Source: Kiritimatiellia bacterium (lineage in GTDB: Bacteria; Verrucomicrobiota; Kiritimatiellia; UBA8416; YA12-FULL-48-11). From it: a DNA stretch of 64,000 nt. Positions 46,680 to 57,424 of this stretch are shown one piece after another. Made by a program: the position numbers and the translations under genes. The stretch is taken from NCBI GenBank assembly GCA_028716365.1, contig JAQUPZ010000004.1, forward strand, positions 186,001 to 250,000. Reading direction: 5' to 3'. Positions within the stretch are counted from its first letter, which is position 1. Every line of letters starts with the position of its first letter. The notes under the pieces were generated by a model. It had not been told where the DNA came from. It worked only from the letters and a program-made list of their open reading frames with translations, and searched no databases.

Positions 46680-49025
46680 TCAATTCCTGTGTCTTTTACC
46701 CATTGCCATATCGGGAAACGCATTTAGCCAGAGTTCAACAACAAATCTATATTCGTCATCTTCTTCCACTCCATCACTTCTTGTATAACCAGGCATAATA
46801 CCTGCGCCCGTTCGGAATGTCAGACAATCGGTTTTTTTGGAGATATACAACCATCCTTCCTCAAATCGACTGTTCTCAAAGTCATTTCTCCCATAAACTT
46901 CAAACGTCCAATACCGATTCGGAGAGAATGACATGCCACCATATAGCAGATTCCCGCCTGCCTCAGTGTACCTGTGTTCCAAATAAATATTATAGAAGTC
47001 CGTATAAGAATAATTCAAGCGGGTATTGAACATGGATAGAACCGATTGGTCTGTATCATACATACCGTCAAAGAAGAGCGTAAAACGCTCGGCAGGCCAT
47101 GTTTTTAGTTCAAAATAAATATTGTCAAGAGCCGTACTTCTATCACCGCGCTCAAAAAGATATCTCGTATATATGTCAAAATCCACCAAGTCATAAGGGG
47201 ACCCATCCACTTTTGTTTGTAATTTATTTCTAATTCCAAACCTGACCCAATGCTCCTCCCCAAATTTATCAATATTATCAAACTGATATAATTCATCAGA
47301 TAACAGGCTGGGCTCTGGAACAAAGGTATAATTGGCATAAGGTTCGACGACATGACGCCATCCGCCAAATTCGTCATCCCAAGTCCTGAACGCCTTGAAT
47401 GATGCTTCCGTTCCCAGTTCAAATCGTGATCTCAACTTTGAAGGTCCTTCTAATATTGTCGTTTCGCTGTTTGTACCGAGAACACTGACATAGGTGGTAT
47501 TTGTCCGTCCGACAGGATCGACAGTTGTATCGGCGCGTGTCGTCATTCCTGTAGTAACTAGCGTCGTTTCCTGTTTGGTTTTCGAATAATATGTAGCCCT
47601 GTATCCAGCCCTGGGCATGATATTCAGAAAACCAAAGTACTTGTTTGGGTAATAAAACATATGCGAGGAATCGATTCGAAAAGCAGAATATTCCTGATGA
47701 TTGGTATCAGTCTTTTCGTATGTTTTTTGGAGAAAAGCTGCGGCCGTTTGACCATCGTAGTAGAATACGGTGTTGCCAACTTCCTGCCGCATAAAATCGA
47801 AAGAAACCTCTGGGAGCCTGTTAACCGTGGAATAAAAGTCATTCAACCGTGATCGCAGCAAAAGATTCCCAGTAAACAAGTCACCCCTGTGGGTATATGC
47901 CACATAGTTATCTGGTTGGTTTGCGTCTCTATACTCATCTTCAAAGAAATCCATATTAAGATATGGATCGCTCAGATATTGCCCTTGCGAGAGCAAATAA
48001 TCTCTATCGCTGAAATTCTGATTATGGCGCAACTGGATACGATATCTGCTTTCTTCTACATCCTCAGGATCTCTATCACCCTCCTGTGTAGGATCTTTGT
48101 CATTCAGAAAATACCCAGACAAAACACCATTCCATGCATTTGTAACGGGATCTTTCCATTCAAAATCCTGCCCATACGCCAAACCACGTTTTGATCTGTA
48201 ATCGAGATGCGTTACAGAATTGAGATATGGGTTAATTCGATACCTGTAGAGCGTAAGAAGGAATGCACCCATTCTACTGTTGTATCCCGGATAAAAACGG
48301 AAACCAAAATCATCACTCAGGCTTTTATACCAGTAAGGAAGATAGAAAATAGGAACACTGCCTATACGGAAAAAGGCATTATGAGCCTTCATACTTTCTT
48401 TTTGCACGACGTCAGTATCTGATGCACTGACATAATAATGATAATTAGGGAATGAATTTGTGCAGGTGGTAATCGTGGTGTCTTTAAACCGATATTTCTT
48501 CTGAGAAACCTGTTGAGCACTTTTTGCCCGCACGAAGAATGGTCGCATATCATAAGTCATATTAGCGGCACTTCCTCGCTTCGTTTTAAAATTATATTTT
48601 AACTTATTGCCGGTCCAGACAGTGACCCACTCACTAGCAACATGATTAGTCGCCGCTTGATCTATTGATATCGCATTCGTTGATACAACATTCGTTCCTA
48701 TCGGCACCATTTTAGACAGTACAACATCTCCAACTGCTTCCGCATCCTGGGTATCAACATGAACTTTAATATAGTCTGCCTGAAGTTTTTCGTCCCCTTT
48801 AGTAATCACAACATGACCTATCCCCTCGATCCATCCAGATGTGCGATCATAGTTTAATCTATCGGCTTTGGCGCCAATCTGTCCGGAATCCTGCTGATTA
48901 GTAGAAACTGTTGGCATCACCTCAGTCTCTACTGCAGAAAAAACTGAACGCTCAATGCCAAATAAACTGATTAAAACAATCAACGCGCAATAATCCCACG
49001 CACGACGGTATCTATGACGTACCAT
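46680..49025 (-). CDS. lptD: LPS-assembly outer membrane protein LptD
   Basis: 781 aa. Inserts LPS into the outer leaflet of the outer membrane with LptE. An N-terminal signal segment ('ALIVLISLFGIERSVFSA') is followed by an OstA/LptA-like beta-jellyroll (about 50-180; 'GIGHVVITKGDEKLQADYI') and a large C-terminal barrel rich in alternating aromatic residues ('IFYLPYWYKSLSDD', 'PGYNSRMGAFLLTLYRY'). The final residues form the last strand and end 'GKRHRN', without a classical terminal Phe. It follows rng by 16 bases and is the best evidence here for an LPS-bearing cell. Confidence 0.9.
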   Translation of the reverse strand: MVRHRYRRAWDYCALIVLISLFGIERSVFSAVETEVMPTVSTNQQDSGQIGAKADRLNYDRTSGWIEGIGHVVITKGDEKLQADYIKVHVDTQDAEAVGDVVLSKMVPIGTNVVSTNAISIDQAATNHVASEWVTVWTGNKLKYNFKTKRGSAANMTYDMRPFFVRAKSAQQVSQKKYRFKDTTITTCTNSFPNYHYYVSASDTDVVQKESMKAHNAFFRIGSVPIFYLPYWYKSLSDDFGFRFYPGYNSRMGAFLLTLYRYRINPYLNSVTHLDYRSKRGLAYGQDFEWKDPVTNAWNGVLSGYFLNDKDPTQEGDRDPEDVEESRYRIQLRHNQNFSDRDYLLSQGQYLSDPYLNMDFFEDEYRDANQPDNYVAYTHRGDLFTGNLLLRSRLNDFYSTVNRLPEVSFDFMRQEVGNTVFYYDGQTAAAFLQKTYEKTDTNHQEYSAFRIDSSHMFYYPNKYFGFLNIMPRAGYRATYYSKTKQETTLVTTGMTTRADTTVDPVGRTNTTYVSVLGTNSETTILEGPSKLRSRFELGTEASFKAFRTWDDEFGGWRHVVEPYANYTFVPEPSLLSDELYQFDNIDKFGEEHWVRFGIRNKLQTKVDGSPYDLVDFDIYTRYLFERGDRSTALDNIYFELKTWPAERFTLFFDGMYDTDQSVLSMFNTRLNYSYTDFYNIYLEHRYTEAGGNLLYGGMSFSPNRYWTFEVYGRNDFENSRFEEGWLYISKKTDCLTFRTGAGIMPGYTRSDGVEEDDEYRFVVELWLNAFPDMAMGKRHRN

Positions 49026-49041
49026 TGATGTCTCTCTTTCC

Positions 49042-50622
49042 TTAGTTTTCTACATTAGCATATATTGTTTCGCCAGTTATTGCGTCATTAATCGAAAAGA
49101 ATTCTACATGCTTTGCCGGATCTGATTTAAAGGTTAGTCGTCCCTCAAATCGCGATTCAAGCTCCATAAGCACTTCCTCATCTTCCCGACGCAAACGTTC
49201 AAGAACTGTAGGATGTACCACAATCTGAAGACTAATGGAATCGTTATTCTTTCGTCGTTTTCTCATGATTGCGACAACCTGTCTCTGGATTTCCACACTC
49301 ATACCAAGAGGCGACTTTACATGACTCCGTCCGCGACAATATGGACAATCAATATACAACGAGGAAAGAATACTTTCTTCCACGCGCTGCCTGGTCATTT
49401 CAAGTATTCCCAGCGAAGATATAGGTAATACATTAGTTCTGGCACGGTCACGTTTCAATGCGGATTTCAGAGATCGGTAAACGTTATTCTGGTGTTTTCG
49501 CGATTTCATATCAATGAGATCTATCACAACCAGTCCTCCCACATTCCTGAGCCTTAATTGACGTGCGACTTCTTCCACAGCCTCGGTATTAACCTCATAG
49601 ATAGCTTCCTCTTGCGACCCCTTACCCTTGTGACGACCTGTATTAACGTCAATAGCTATTAATGCTTCAGTTTCGTCAAAAACTATGTATCCTCCTGATT
49701 TCAAATTAACCTTTCGCATGAATGCTTCGTCTAACTGCCTTTCCACATCGAAATGATCAAATATCGGCAAATCTCCTTCATAAAGATGTATGCGTGACCT
49801 GGCACTGCGTGACACCCGAAAGGCAATATCCCTTATTCTTTCATAATGATTGGTATCATCAATTACTATACGATCGACATCCTCGGTTAACCAATCGCGA
49901 ACAACTCTTTCAATTAAATCAGGCTCTTGATATATACAACATGGGGCTGATTTATCCCTGATACCCGCCTGAATATCATCCCAACTGGCAAGAAGACCTC
50001 TAAGATCTCTGGCGAAACTGCGACTTGATGCTCCGGCACCGGCAGTTCTTATGATCAGGCCAACGTCATTTGGAACAGGAAAACGGGACAGTATTTTTTT
50101 CAATCTGTGCCGTTCGTTATCGTCTTCAATTTTTCGCGATACACCCTTGAGCCGTGCGCCAGGCATCATGACTAGATATCGGCCGGGAATACTCAAACTC
50201 GCAGTCACTCTGGGACCTTTGGTACCAATCGGGCCCTTGGTTACTTGAACAATAATTTCAGATCCTGATGGGAAAAGCTTGTTGACCTCGTCATTAGACA
50301 TCCTTTTTTTCCGGAAAGACCTGCCCCTTCTCGAGGAATCATCGTCGTATTCTGCCCCCAAATCCACATCCGGCGTCATATCCCAATAATGCAGGAATGC
50401 ATTTTTCTTCATGCCAATATCAACAAAAGCTGCCTGAAGATCATGCTCCAGATTCTGGATCCTCCCTTTATAAATGCTCCCAACTACTCTTTCCTGTGAG
50501 GGATGCTCAACCTGAAATTCCTCAAGTTTATCGTTTTCCATAACCGCGACACGCGTCTCAAGGCTTTCGGCGTTAATAATTATTTCTCGCTTTGTTCTAT
50601 TTCTTCTAAACCATCCAAACAT
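49042..50622 (-). CDS. rng: Ribonuclease G/E family endoribonuclease
   Basis: 526 aa, near RNase G length and lacking the long C-terminal scaffold of RNase E. N-terminal S1-like domain ('VVGSIYKGRIQNLEHDL'), 5'-sensor region, then catalytic D325 in 'AIDVNTG' and D368 in 'IDLIDM', spaced 43 residues as in E. coli RNase E (D303, D346). Zn-link 'CPYCRG' at 426-431, again with the E. coli spacing. GAGAGG precedes the ATG. It cleaves 5'-monophosphorylated RNA and matures 16S rRNA. Its place directly after the mre/rod genes is a known arrangement in other bacteria. Confidence 0.93.
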   Translation of the reverse strand: MFGWFRRNRTKREIIINAESLETRVAVMENDKLEEFQVEHPSQERVVGSIYKGRIQNLEHDLQAAFVDIGMKKNAFLHYWDMTPDVDLGAEYDDDSSRRGRSFRKKRMSNDEVNKLFPSGSEIIVQVTKGPIGTKGPRVTASLSIPGRYLVMMPGARLKGVSRKIEDDNERHRLKKILSRFPVPNDVGLIIRTAGAGASSRSFARDLRGLLASWDDIQAGIRDKSAPCCIYQEPDLIERVVRDWLTEDVDRIVIDDTNHYERIRDIAFRVSRSARSRIHLYEGDLPIFDHFDVERQLDEAFMRKVNLKSGGYIVFDETEALIAIDVNTGRHKGKGSQEEAIYEVNTEAVEEVARQLRLRNVGGLVVIDLIDMKSRKHQNNVYRSLKSALKRDRARTNVLPISSLGILEMTRQRVEESILSSLYIDCPYCRGRSHVKSPLGMSVEIQRQVVAIMRKRRKNNDSISLQIVVHPTVLERLRREDEEVLMELESRFEGRLTFKSDPAKHVEFFSINDAITGETIYANVEN

Positions 50623-50682
50623 TTTAACCTCTCATTCTCCGCTTACTCATTTCACCGTTTTTACACGCTGAAAAGAGTTTTC

Positions 50683-51882
50683 TTATTCTGTAAAATCAGA
50701 TTCTACAGGACGACAACGAATATATACACTCTGGACAATGCCCATCGCTGACATCGTAACAACCATAAAAGTACCTCCATAACTTAGCAATGGTAACGGC
50801 ACACCTGTGATGGGCATTAATCCTACCGTCATTGCAATATTGATAAAAACGTGGCAAAAAATCATCGAAATCATTGCCACAGCCAGAAGTCTGCCCATTC
50901 TATCTCTTGCTATCACTGCAATCTGCATGCCGGCTACAATGATTATTCCAAATAAAAAAAGAATGCTCACCGATCCGAGAAAACCCATCTCTTCAGCAAT
51001 GACAGAGTAAATAAAGTCAGTATGTGCAACTGATTTTGGCAGAAACCCAAGAATATTCTGCGTACCTTGCTTGAATCCTTTACCCAAAACGCCGCCGGAA
51101 CCAACCGCCATCTCTGATTGTGTCTTGTTCCATCCTGCACCAAGAGGATCTTTGTCCGGTTGGAAAAATGTCATGATACGATCCCTCTGGTGTGCTTTTA
51201 AACCGGTGAAGTGCATGATCTTTTCCTGGTTCTCTTCACTAAATCCAAGTTTCGCAGGAAGAAACATTGCAAAAAGAATTATGGTAAGCATTACTAAACC
51301 AAATCCGACAAACGACATGAGAATCCGTAGCGGGACACCAGCAACAAACATCATAATAAAGGCCACCGGCACAAAAATCATCGCTGTCCCAAGGTCGGGT
51401 TCGGCTATTACAAGAAGTACAGGCACAGCAACAACCGTCAGGATGAAAACTATGTTCTTAAACTCCCATAATCGCAAACCGGGCCTGCTCATTATTCTCG
51501 CAAGAACAATTAAAGTGACAAGTTTAGCTAGTTCAGAAGGCTGGAATCTTATACCGAAAAAGTCCAACCACCGTCTTGCACCATAAACTTTTGTCCCGGT
51601 AAAAAGAACCAAAATAAGCAGGAACAGAACTCCTCCATATACCCACCATGACAATCTTCCCATTTTTCGATAATCATAAACTGCGAAAACTGTGTAACAT
51701 ATAAAACCAACAATAATCCACGTGACTTGCTTCATATATAATAAACGTATGGCAGGTTCCTCGCTCGAATAACATGCGCTGTAAATAAAAAAAACACCTA
51801 TGACCATAAGTATCACGATAGCAATCGTCACCAACCAGTTCATTTGCATAATCAGTCTTATATATCGGTCAATCCTTATCAT
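50683..51882 (-). CDS. rodA: Rod-shape peptidoglycan glycosyltransferase RodA
   Basis: 399 aa SEDS-family protein with about 10 membrane segments. Polymerises lipid II for side-wall growth together with PBP2. 'RWLDFFGIRFQPSELAKL' and 'AEPDLGTAMIF' are the SEDS signature region with its catalytic Asp, and 'DFIYSVIAEEMGFLG' and 'PLLSYGGTFMV' are conserved C-terminal motifs. The start overlaps the mrdA stop by four bases (ATGA), so the two partners are translated together. Confidence 0.95.
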   Translation of the reverse strand: MIRIDRYIRLIMQMNWLVTIAIVILMVIGVFFIYSACYSSEEPAIRLLYMKQVTWIIVGFICYTVFAVYDYRKMGRLSWWVYGGVLFLLILVLFTGTKVYGARRWLDFFGIRFQPSELAKLVTLIVLARIMSRPGLRLWEFKNIVFILTVVAVPVLLVIAEPDLGTAMIFVPVAFIMMFVAGVPLRILMSFVGFGLVMLTIILFAMFLPAKLGFSEENQEKIMHFTGLKAHQRDRIMTFFQPDKDPLGAGWNKTQSEMAVGSGGVLGKGFKQGTQNILGFLPKSVAHTDFIYSVIAEEMGFLGSVSILFLFGIIIVAGMQIAVIARDRMGRLLAVAMISMIFCHVFINIAMTVGLMPITGVPLPLLSYGGTFMVVTMSAMGIVQSVYIRCRPVESDFTE

Positions 51883-53747
51883 CCCTGAGCCTCTTTACTC
51901 ATCGAAACGGATTTCAACTCGGTAGTCTCATCCTTGCTTTTTTCGAGCGAAAATATTCCCTGTACCACTTCTCTTATTCTTGGCGCAATCGTAATACCGC
52001 CGGATATTGCTTCTTCAACTACCATCACCATTGCGTATCGTGGTTTGTCAAATGGTGCGAAAACAATCATCCATCCATATTTTTTTTTACTGGTTTTCAA
52101 GCCATATTCGGCTGTTCCAGTTTTTCCTGCCATTTCGACATCAGGCAGCCTGGCACGCTTGCCTGTCCCGGTTTCTGCATGAATCACATCATGCATCCCG
52201 GTTCGCAAAACCCTTAATGCATCTCGCGACCAGTTCATCTTTCTAACAAGATCTCCATGTTCTGGATCACCTTTTATTAAACGTGGACGATAAACATATC
52301 CGCCGTTTGCGATCGCAGCAATAAGTACAGCCATCTGTAACGGTGTTACCGTTAAAGCGCCCTGACCAATTGAAATATTACACGTGTCCCCTTTGCGCCA
52401 GCTATCATGCATCGCCTTCCGTTTCCATGCGTCATCAGGGAGCAAGCCCGGCATTTCCATGTCAAGGTCGATACCAGTCTTTTTCCCGAATCCCAAATTC
52501 GACGCCATGTGGTGGATTGGCCCATTCCCGCAAAGCAGGCCCAATTGACAAAAATATGCATTACAAGATTGTTCAATTGCTTTACGCATATTAATTGTTC
52601 CATGCCCCTCCTTGCTCCAGCAATGGAATCTGACATTCCCGAGCTGAAAGTAACCGGGACAACTAAAGTAAGTTCCTTCTCCCGCCCTGTTGTTTTCTAA
52701 TGCAGTCATAACCACAACTGGTTTAAAAACACTGCCAGGCGGATATGCCCCTGATATGGCACGATTAAAAAGCGGATTATCTTCAGAAGTTCGAATTTGA
52801 TCCCATTCCTCCTTGGAAAGTCCAATACTGAACCGGTTGGGGTCGAAACCCGGGGAACTGGCTATGGCCAGAACATCACCATTACGGGGGTCAACGACCA
52901 CCGCAGCTCCAGTCGTATTTGTCATGGCCTGTTCGACCCCGCGTTGTATTCCCAAATCGAGCGTAAGTGTAATATCTCTTCCAGACTTCGGTATCCGTTC
53001 ACCGATTTTAGTGCGGTGTTCAAATTCAGAAAGCCTTGTATCTTGTCGTTTGAAACCCGAAGCATCCACGCATATCAATCGTCCGCCGGGGATGCCTGCA
53101 AGCGTATCATTCATTGCCAGCTCAACCCCCCATTTCCCCTCCATTTCCGGCAGATAAAAATGATATGGTTCGTCTTCTGCCTGTTCTGGATCCGCTCTGC
53201 CAACATATCCAAGCACATGCGCACCTAGATGGCCATCCGGATACACCCTAACCGGCTCAATATAAATATCTACGCCATGAAATCTGATATTACTTTCAGC
53301 CCATTTCGCAAGCACAGCATTGTCTACATCACGCCAGGCAAGAAAAGGCATATATAAACGGCTTCTTATATGCTTCCTTATATCATCACGAGTCACTCTT
53401 TTTTCAACACCCAGCACGGACGACAATTCCGTTATGACTTTTTCGACTTTATCAACCGTTCTATCCCATCTCCCTGGTTGCCTGAGTTCTTCAATATAAA
53501 TTGCTATACAATAACTGGGTCTGTTATCGGCAAGCAAAACTCCATTCCTGTCCAATATTCTACCCCGGGCACCCGGTAGACGCACACGTCGTACACTCTG
53601 CTTTTCAACACTTCCACGGTATTTCCTCACATTAAACACCTGGAGCTGCCATAGAAAGACACAAAGAAAAAGCAGTGCCACAACCATCGCAATTACCAGA
53701 ATACGGATCCTGGTAAATTCTCTTGCAAATATATCACTCAACGCCAT
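51879..53747 (-). CDS. mrdA: Penicillin-binding protein 2
   Basis: 622 aa from the ATG at 53747, chosen because it overlaps mreD only slightly (14 bases) and gives a normal short cytoplasmic tail; an upstream ATG at 53789 is in frame. Class B transpeptidase: one N-terminal membrane anchor, a pedestal domain ('RVRLPGARGRILDRNG'), and active-site motifs SVFK (S339, K342), 'SCN' and 'KTGTAE'. It crosslinks peptidoglycan during elongation with RodA and MreBCD. Beta-lactams such as mecillinam target this family. Confidence 0.95.
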   Translation of the reverse strand: MALSDIFAREFTRIRILVIAMVVALLFLCVFLWQLQVFNVRKYRGSVEKQSVRRVRLPGARGRILDRNGVLLADNRPSYCIAIYIEELRQPGRWDRTVDKVEKVITELSSVLGVEKRVTRDDIRKHIRSRLYMPFLAWRDVDNAVLAKWAESNIRFHGVDIYIEPVRVYPDGHLGAHVLGYVGRADPEQAEDEPYHFYLPEMEGKWGVELAMNDTLAGIPGGRLICVDASGFKRQDTRLSEFEHRTKIGERIPKSGRDITLTLDLGIQRGVEQAMTNTTGAAVVVDPRNGDVLAIASSPGFDPNRFSIGLSKEEWDQIRTSEDNPLFNRAISGAYPPGSVFKPVVVMTALENNRAGEGTYFSCPGYFQLGNVRFHCWSKEGHGTINMRKAIEQSCNAYFCQLGLLCGNGPIHHMASNLGFGKKTGIDLDMEMPGLLPDDAWKRKAMHDSWRKGDTCNISIGQGALTVTPLQMAVLIAAIANGGYVYRPRLIKGDPEHGDLVRKMNWSRDALRVLRTGMHDVIHAETGTGKRARLPDVEMAGKTGTAEYGLKTSKKKYGWMIVFAPFDKPRYAMVMVVEEAISGGITIAPRIREVVQGIFSLEKSKDETTELKSVSMSKEAQG

Positions 53748-54261
53748 CGAGACTTTGCTCCATTTCAACATTACCAACAAGTTTCTCAAGCCAGCCTGCT
53801 AGATAAAAAATAACAGGCGCACAAACCATGCCGAGCACCAATGCACCGGCGATTTTCAGCAAAATCCATTTATACGAATAAAAAACAAAATCATCCTGGG
53901 CCAACATCATGAAAAAAAACATTGTCACCAAAACATTAGTGCTTCCGCCAAATATTATGGTTGTAAAAATTGAGTCAACAAGGACCATGTTTCGGAAAAA
54001 ACTTGCAAGCCAGCCGGCGAAACAAAAACAGAAAACAGAATGACCAAGGGGAATCTGGCTAAGCACATCATGCAGAAAACCTGCCACAAAAGCCGCTACA
54101 AGAGTAACAACCATGTTTCGTGTAAGCGCATAATACAGGACAATCGCAAGCAAAATAGGCAGTTTAGCCCCGCCTAAAATACCAGACGATGGAATTACTG
54201 TCTGAATTACGGCTCCCACCACCAAGATGAAAATCATCATCAACCATGTCATATAAAACAT
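53734..54261 (-). CDS. mreD: Rod shape-determining membrane protein MreD
   Basis: 175 aa with five to six predicted membrane segments. Part of the elongasome linking MreB and MreC. 'PILLAIVLYYALTRN' and 'GFLHDVLSQIPLGHSVF' resemble the conserved MreD core, in which the 'D' of 'xHD' is typical. It starts eight bases after mreC and overlaps mrdA by 14. Sequence conservation in this family is low, so the assignment relies on position as well. Confidence 0.9.
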   Translation of the reverse strand: MFYMTWLMMIFILVVGAVIQTVIPSSGILGGAKLPILLAIVLYYALTRNMVVTLVAAFVAGFLHDVLSQIPLGHSVFCFCFAGWLASFFRNMVLVDSIFTTIIFGGSTNVLVTMFFFMMLAQDDFVFYSYKWILLKIAGALVLGMVCAPVIFYLAGWLEKLVGNVEMEQSLDGVE

Positions 54262-54269
54262 TCCGACTA

Positions 54270-55100
54270 TTATTGAGTAACTACAAATAAATATCTTAAT
54301 TTCGACAGATCTGCCGCAGGAATAATGTCCGCACGTTGATAAAGACCAGTAGGATCGATATCAACTTTTTTGACATAACCAACCAGCATTCCCTCCGGAA
54401 AAACACCACCTAGTCCTGATGTAACAACCTCATCACGTACCCATATTTCATCTTCCCTTGAAACATAGTCCATCCGACATGGCGACGGCGAAAACAGCAT
54501 TTCCAGAGTTACTGCCTGCCTGAATGGCATCCCCCCGCCCCTTAAGATACCGAAAGAACCAGTTCTGGAGAATTTACATGCTACTCTGCAGTTAGGGTCC
54601 GTTATGAGCAACACATCACACGTGTGCCTGGATACCTGTATTGTTTTACCTACAACGCCATCAACCGTAATTACGGCCTTGCCTTCCTCAACGCCATCAA
54701 TCAGACCTTTATTTAAAGTAATAATCTGCCACCATCCGCTTATCTCATCACGTGCAACAATTTCACAAAGAATCATTTTCCGTTTTGTTATATTCGCAAA
54801 ATCAAGTTGTTTTCTTAAAGCTTTGTTCTCTCTTTCGACAGCATCCATGCTTCGCAATCGTTCGCGAAGGATGCCTACTTCCTCAATGAGCTTACGTTTG
54901 TCTTCTGCGGGTTTTCCGGGATTTTTAACAAAGCTTAGAAAAGCACCCCATTTTACCGAGAATGTGGATGCCATCCTTTGGAAGGGAATCAGATTGTCGC
55001 GGGAAAAGGTTTTAATTCTCCATGCTACCGAATAAGGTAGATTGAGTAAAACCAGAACCGCCAACAGAATAAAAAAAATTAAATACTTCTTCTCTCTCAC
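54270..55100 (-). CDS. mreC: Rod shape-determining protein MreC
   Basis: 276 aa. One N-terminal membrane segment ('YLIFFILLAVLVLLNLPYS'), a coiled coil about 70-110, then the periplasmic beta domains with 'GVVGKTIQVSRHTCDVLLITDPNCRV'-type sequence conserved in MreC, and 'VTSGLGGVFPEGMLVGYV' near the end. It bridges PBP2/RodA and MreB. The start is GTG, 70 bases after mreB. Confidence 0.94.
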   Translation of the reverse strand: MREKKYLIFFILLAVLVLLNLPYSVAWRIKTFSRDNLIPFQRMASTFSVKWGAFLSFVKNPGKPAEDKRKLIEEVGILRERLRSMDAVERENKALRKQLDFANITKRKMILCEIVARDEISGWWQIITLNKGLIDGVEEGKAVITVDGVVGKTIQVSRHTCDVLLITDPNCRVACKFSRTGSFGILRGGGMPFRQAVTLEMLFSPSPCRMDYVSREDEIWVRDEVVTSGLGGVFPEGMLVGYVKKVDIDPTGLYQRADIIPAADLSKLRYLFVVTQ

Positions 55101-55170
55101 CGATCAATCCTGCGTATATACATCAGTAATGAAGGGTATATCAAGAAGCGGAAGAGAACTTCTGAACAGC

Positions 55171-56199
55171 TTAGAAACGATCTGTATGCGCCTTACGAAG
55201 GAAATTAAGCTCATTTAAAACAACCCCGGTACCTTCTGCTACTGCACTTAAAGGATCATCTGCCACATGGACCGGCAAGCCGGTCTGCTCGGCAATGAGC
55301 TTATCGATACCAGTTAAAAGCGAACCTCCTCCGGCCAGAATCATTCCTCTATCTACGAGATCAGCAGAGAGTTCAGGAGGGCAGCGCTCCAAGGTGATCC
55401 TTATGGCTTCAATTATGGAAGACACAGGCTCCTGCAAAGCTTCGCGTATCTCTTCAGAGGTTATTGTCAGAGTCTTAGGCAAACCTGCCACCAGGTCCCT
55501 GCCCTTGATTTCCATGGTCGTTTCCTCCCCAACAGGATAAGCCGAACCAATCTTTATCTTTATCTCTTCCGCAGTTCTTTCTCCTATCATCAAATTATAT
55601 ACCCGCTTCATGTACTGAACCATACACTCATCCATTTCATCGCCACCGACTCGCACACTCCGGCTGAATACTATTCCGGCTAGCGAGATAAGAGCAACCT
55701 CGGTGGTACCTCCACCAATATCAACTATCATGTTACCGGCAGGCTCTTGTACAGGTAACCCTACACCTATTGCCGCAGCCATAGGCTCTTCAATCAGAAA
55801 GACTTCTCTCGCCCCTGCACGAGTCGCCGAATCCTTAACAGCTCTCTTTTCTACCTCGGTAATGTCACTGGGAACTGCAATAATAATACGCGGACGAACC
55901 ATTTTGCGGCGATTGTGAACTTTTTTGATGAAATAACGGAGCATGGCCTCCGTGATTTCAAAATCAGCGATAACGCCCGCCTTCATTGGCCTTATAGCCA
56001 CTATATTGCCTGGCGTCCTTCCCAGCATTCTCTTAGCTTCTTCACCAACAGCAAGTATCCGTTTCGTCCCGGACTGAACAGCTACAACAGATGGCTCTCG
56101 AAGCACAATGCCCCTGTCCTTTACATACACAAGGGTATTAGCCGTACCCAGATCTATTCCAATATCGTTAGAAAATAACCCTAAAAAGGTATTCCACAT
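55171..56199 (-). CDS. mreB: Actin-like rod shape protein MreB
   Basis: 342 aa. Forms filaments under the inner membrane that guide cell-wall synthesis. Phosphate-1 '[11 protein letters not shown]', phosphate-2 '[13 protein letters not shown]' and adenosine motif '[13 protein letters not shown]' are all intact, as is '[20 protein letters not shown]'. AAAGGA lies seven bases before the ATG. It is the first gene of the mreBCD-mrdA-rodA run; a TTGACG box occurs in the 133-base upstream gap but no good -10 partner is found. Confidence 0.97.
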   Translation of the reverse strand: MWNTFLGLFSNDIGIDLGTANTLVYVKDRGIVLREPSVVAVQSGTKRILAVGEEAKRMLGRTPGNIVAIRPMKAGVIADFEITEAMLRYFIKKVHNRRKMVRPRIIIAVPSDITEVEKRAVKDSATRAGAREVFLIEEPMAAAIGVGLPVQEPAGNMIVDIGGGTTEVALISLAGIVFSRSVRVGGDEMDECMVQYMKRVYNLMIGERTAEEIKIKIGSAYPVGEETTMEIKGRDLVAGLPKTLTITSEEIREALQEPVSSIIEAIRITLERCPPELSADLVDRGMILAGGGSLLTGIDKLIAEQTGLPVHVADDPLSAVAEGTGVVLNELNFLRKAHTDRF

Positions 56200-56332
56200 C
56201 GTTCGTTCCTTTTACCAATTACTTTCGGAAATCAAAATGTAGTGCATACTTTGCGAAATTCCGTCATTCCACGTCAAGCAATAAAAAACCTAATATTTCC
56301 TTTAGAAACCCCGGGTTCTCTCATTCAGACTG

Positions 56333-57424
56333 TTATTTGACTTCTATTACCGTGTAATCAGTTGAACCTGCACCCAATCTGCGCAGGGCATTTACCTGTA
56401 CGAATGGATTTTTGTGATGTATTCTTTCGAAAAGATGTCCTCTCTTTTCCAATACATATGGAGGAGTCAGCGAACCACGTATAAGATTTTCGGTCTTAAT
56501 CGCCATAAGCGAAGCATGATCCACGGCAACAATATCCTGACTCCCGAATACACCTATATCAGGAACCAGTGTCGGAGTGGTAAATCCCCAGCAGTCACAG
56601 AAAATGGTAATATTAGTTAATACATTGATATGAAACATGTTATCAGGTTCAAATGAATCAAGGACAAGCTTAGCCACTCTGGCCAAACCCTCCTGAAATA
56701 GATAAAAATTCCTGTTTTGGATTTTTATCGCACCAGTCGGGCAGGCAAGCATACAGTGCATGCACATTTTACAGTTATGCCAGAAAATTTCATATGCACC
56801 TGATTTATTGAATTTATTTGCTTTCATTGCACATTCCCTGAGGCACTTATTGCATCGAATACATTTCTCTTTATTCCATTTCAGATCACCTTCAAGAGAA
56901 TGAAGTTTCGCTCGCGTCTTATTCGGCACACATCCCATCGCCAGATTTTTACAAGCCCCGCCGAAACCACATGCACCATGCCCTTTCACATGTGCAAAAT
57001 TAATAAGGACATCCGCCTCAGTTACAGGTTTGCTCAACAATACTGTCGGAACATGTTTCCATCCTGTCGATTTTTTCAAAACAGCACGACCATTTTTGCC
57101 AAGCGTTGATACAACATCGGCACCAACAGTTTGTTTTGCATATCCCCGTTCCTTCGCTCCACTTATGTCAGCATCGGTTATAAATACACGGCGGGGCTTT
57201 CCGCTCCGAACATGATCCACAAGTATTTTTACAAAAAGCGGATGAATTGTAGAATACCCTATCCCTCCTCCAACATGCATTTTTATTGCAACTGTTTTAT
57301 TCCTGACCACGTTGATGATTGGAAGTCGGGCTAAAAGCCTAATGAAACGCGATGGGAGAGTCATATCTCGCTCAAGTTTCTCGGGAATTGCAGAAGCAAA
57401 GAAAACATTGGGCTTTTTTTTCAC
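56333..57424 (-). CDS. DUF362 protein with two [4Fe-4S] ferredoxin motifs
   Basis: 363 aa. N-terminal DUF362 region ('VAIKMHVGGGIGYSTIHP', 'NFAHVKGHGACGFGGACKN'), then two 4Fe-4S motifs: 'CIRCNKCLREC' and 'CKMCMHCMLACP'. GTG start with a perfect AAGGAGG six bases upstream, so it is well translated. DUF362 proteins are taken to be electron carriers or ligand-binding Fe-S proteins, but no reaction is established. It lies 133 bases before mreB on the same strand, without a clear link to cell shape. Confidence 0.88.
   Translation of the reverse strand: MKKKPNVFFASAIPEKLERDMTLPSRFIRLLARLPIINVVRNKTVAIKMHVGGGIGYSTIHPLFVKILVDHVRSGKPRRVFITDADISGAKERGYAKQTVGADVVSTLGKNGRAVLKKSTGWKHVPTVLLSKPVTEADVLINFAHVKGHGACGFGGACKNLAMGCVPNKTRAKLHSLEGDLKWNKEKCIRCNKCLRECAMKANKFNKSGAYEIFWHNCKMCMHCMLACPTGAIKIQNRNFYLFQEGLARVAKLVLDSFEPDNMFHINVLTNITIFCDCWGFTTPTLVPDIGVFGSQDIVAVDHASLMAIKTENLIRGSLTPPYVLEKRGHLFERIHHKNPFVQVNALRRLGAGSTDYTVIEVK

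Noticed and set aside
56306-56321. AACCCGGGGTT-type palindrome between the DUF362 gene and mreB
   Set aside because: Arms meet without a loop, so a stable hairpin terminator cannot form.
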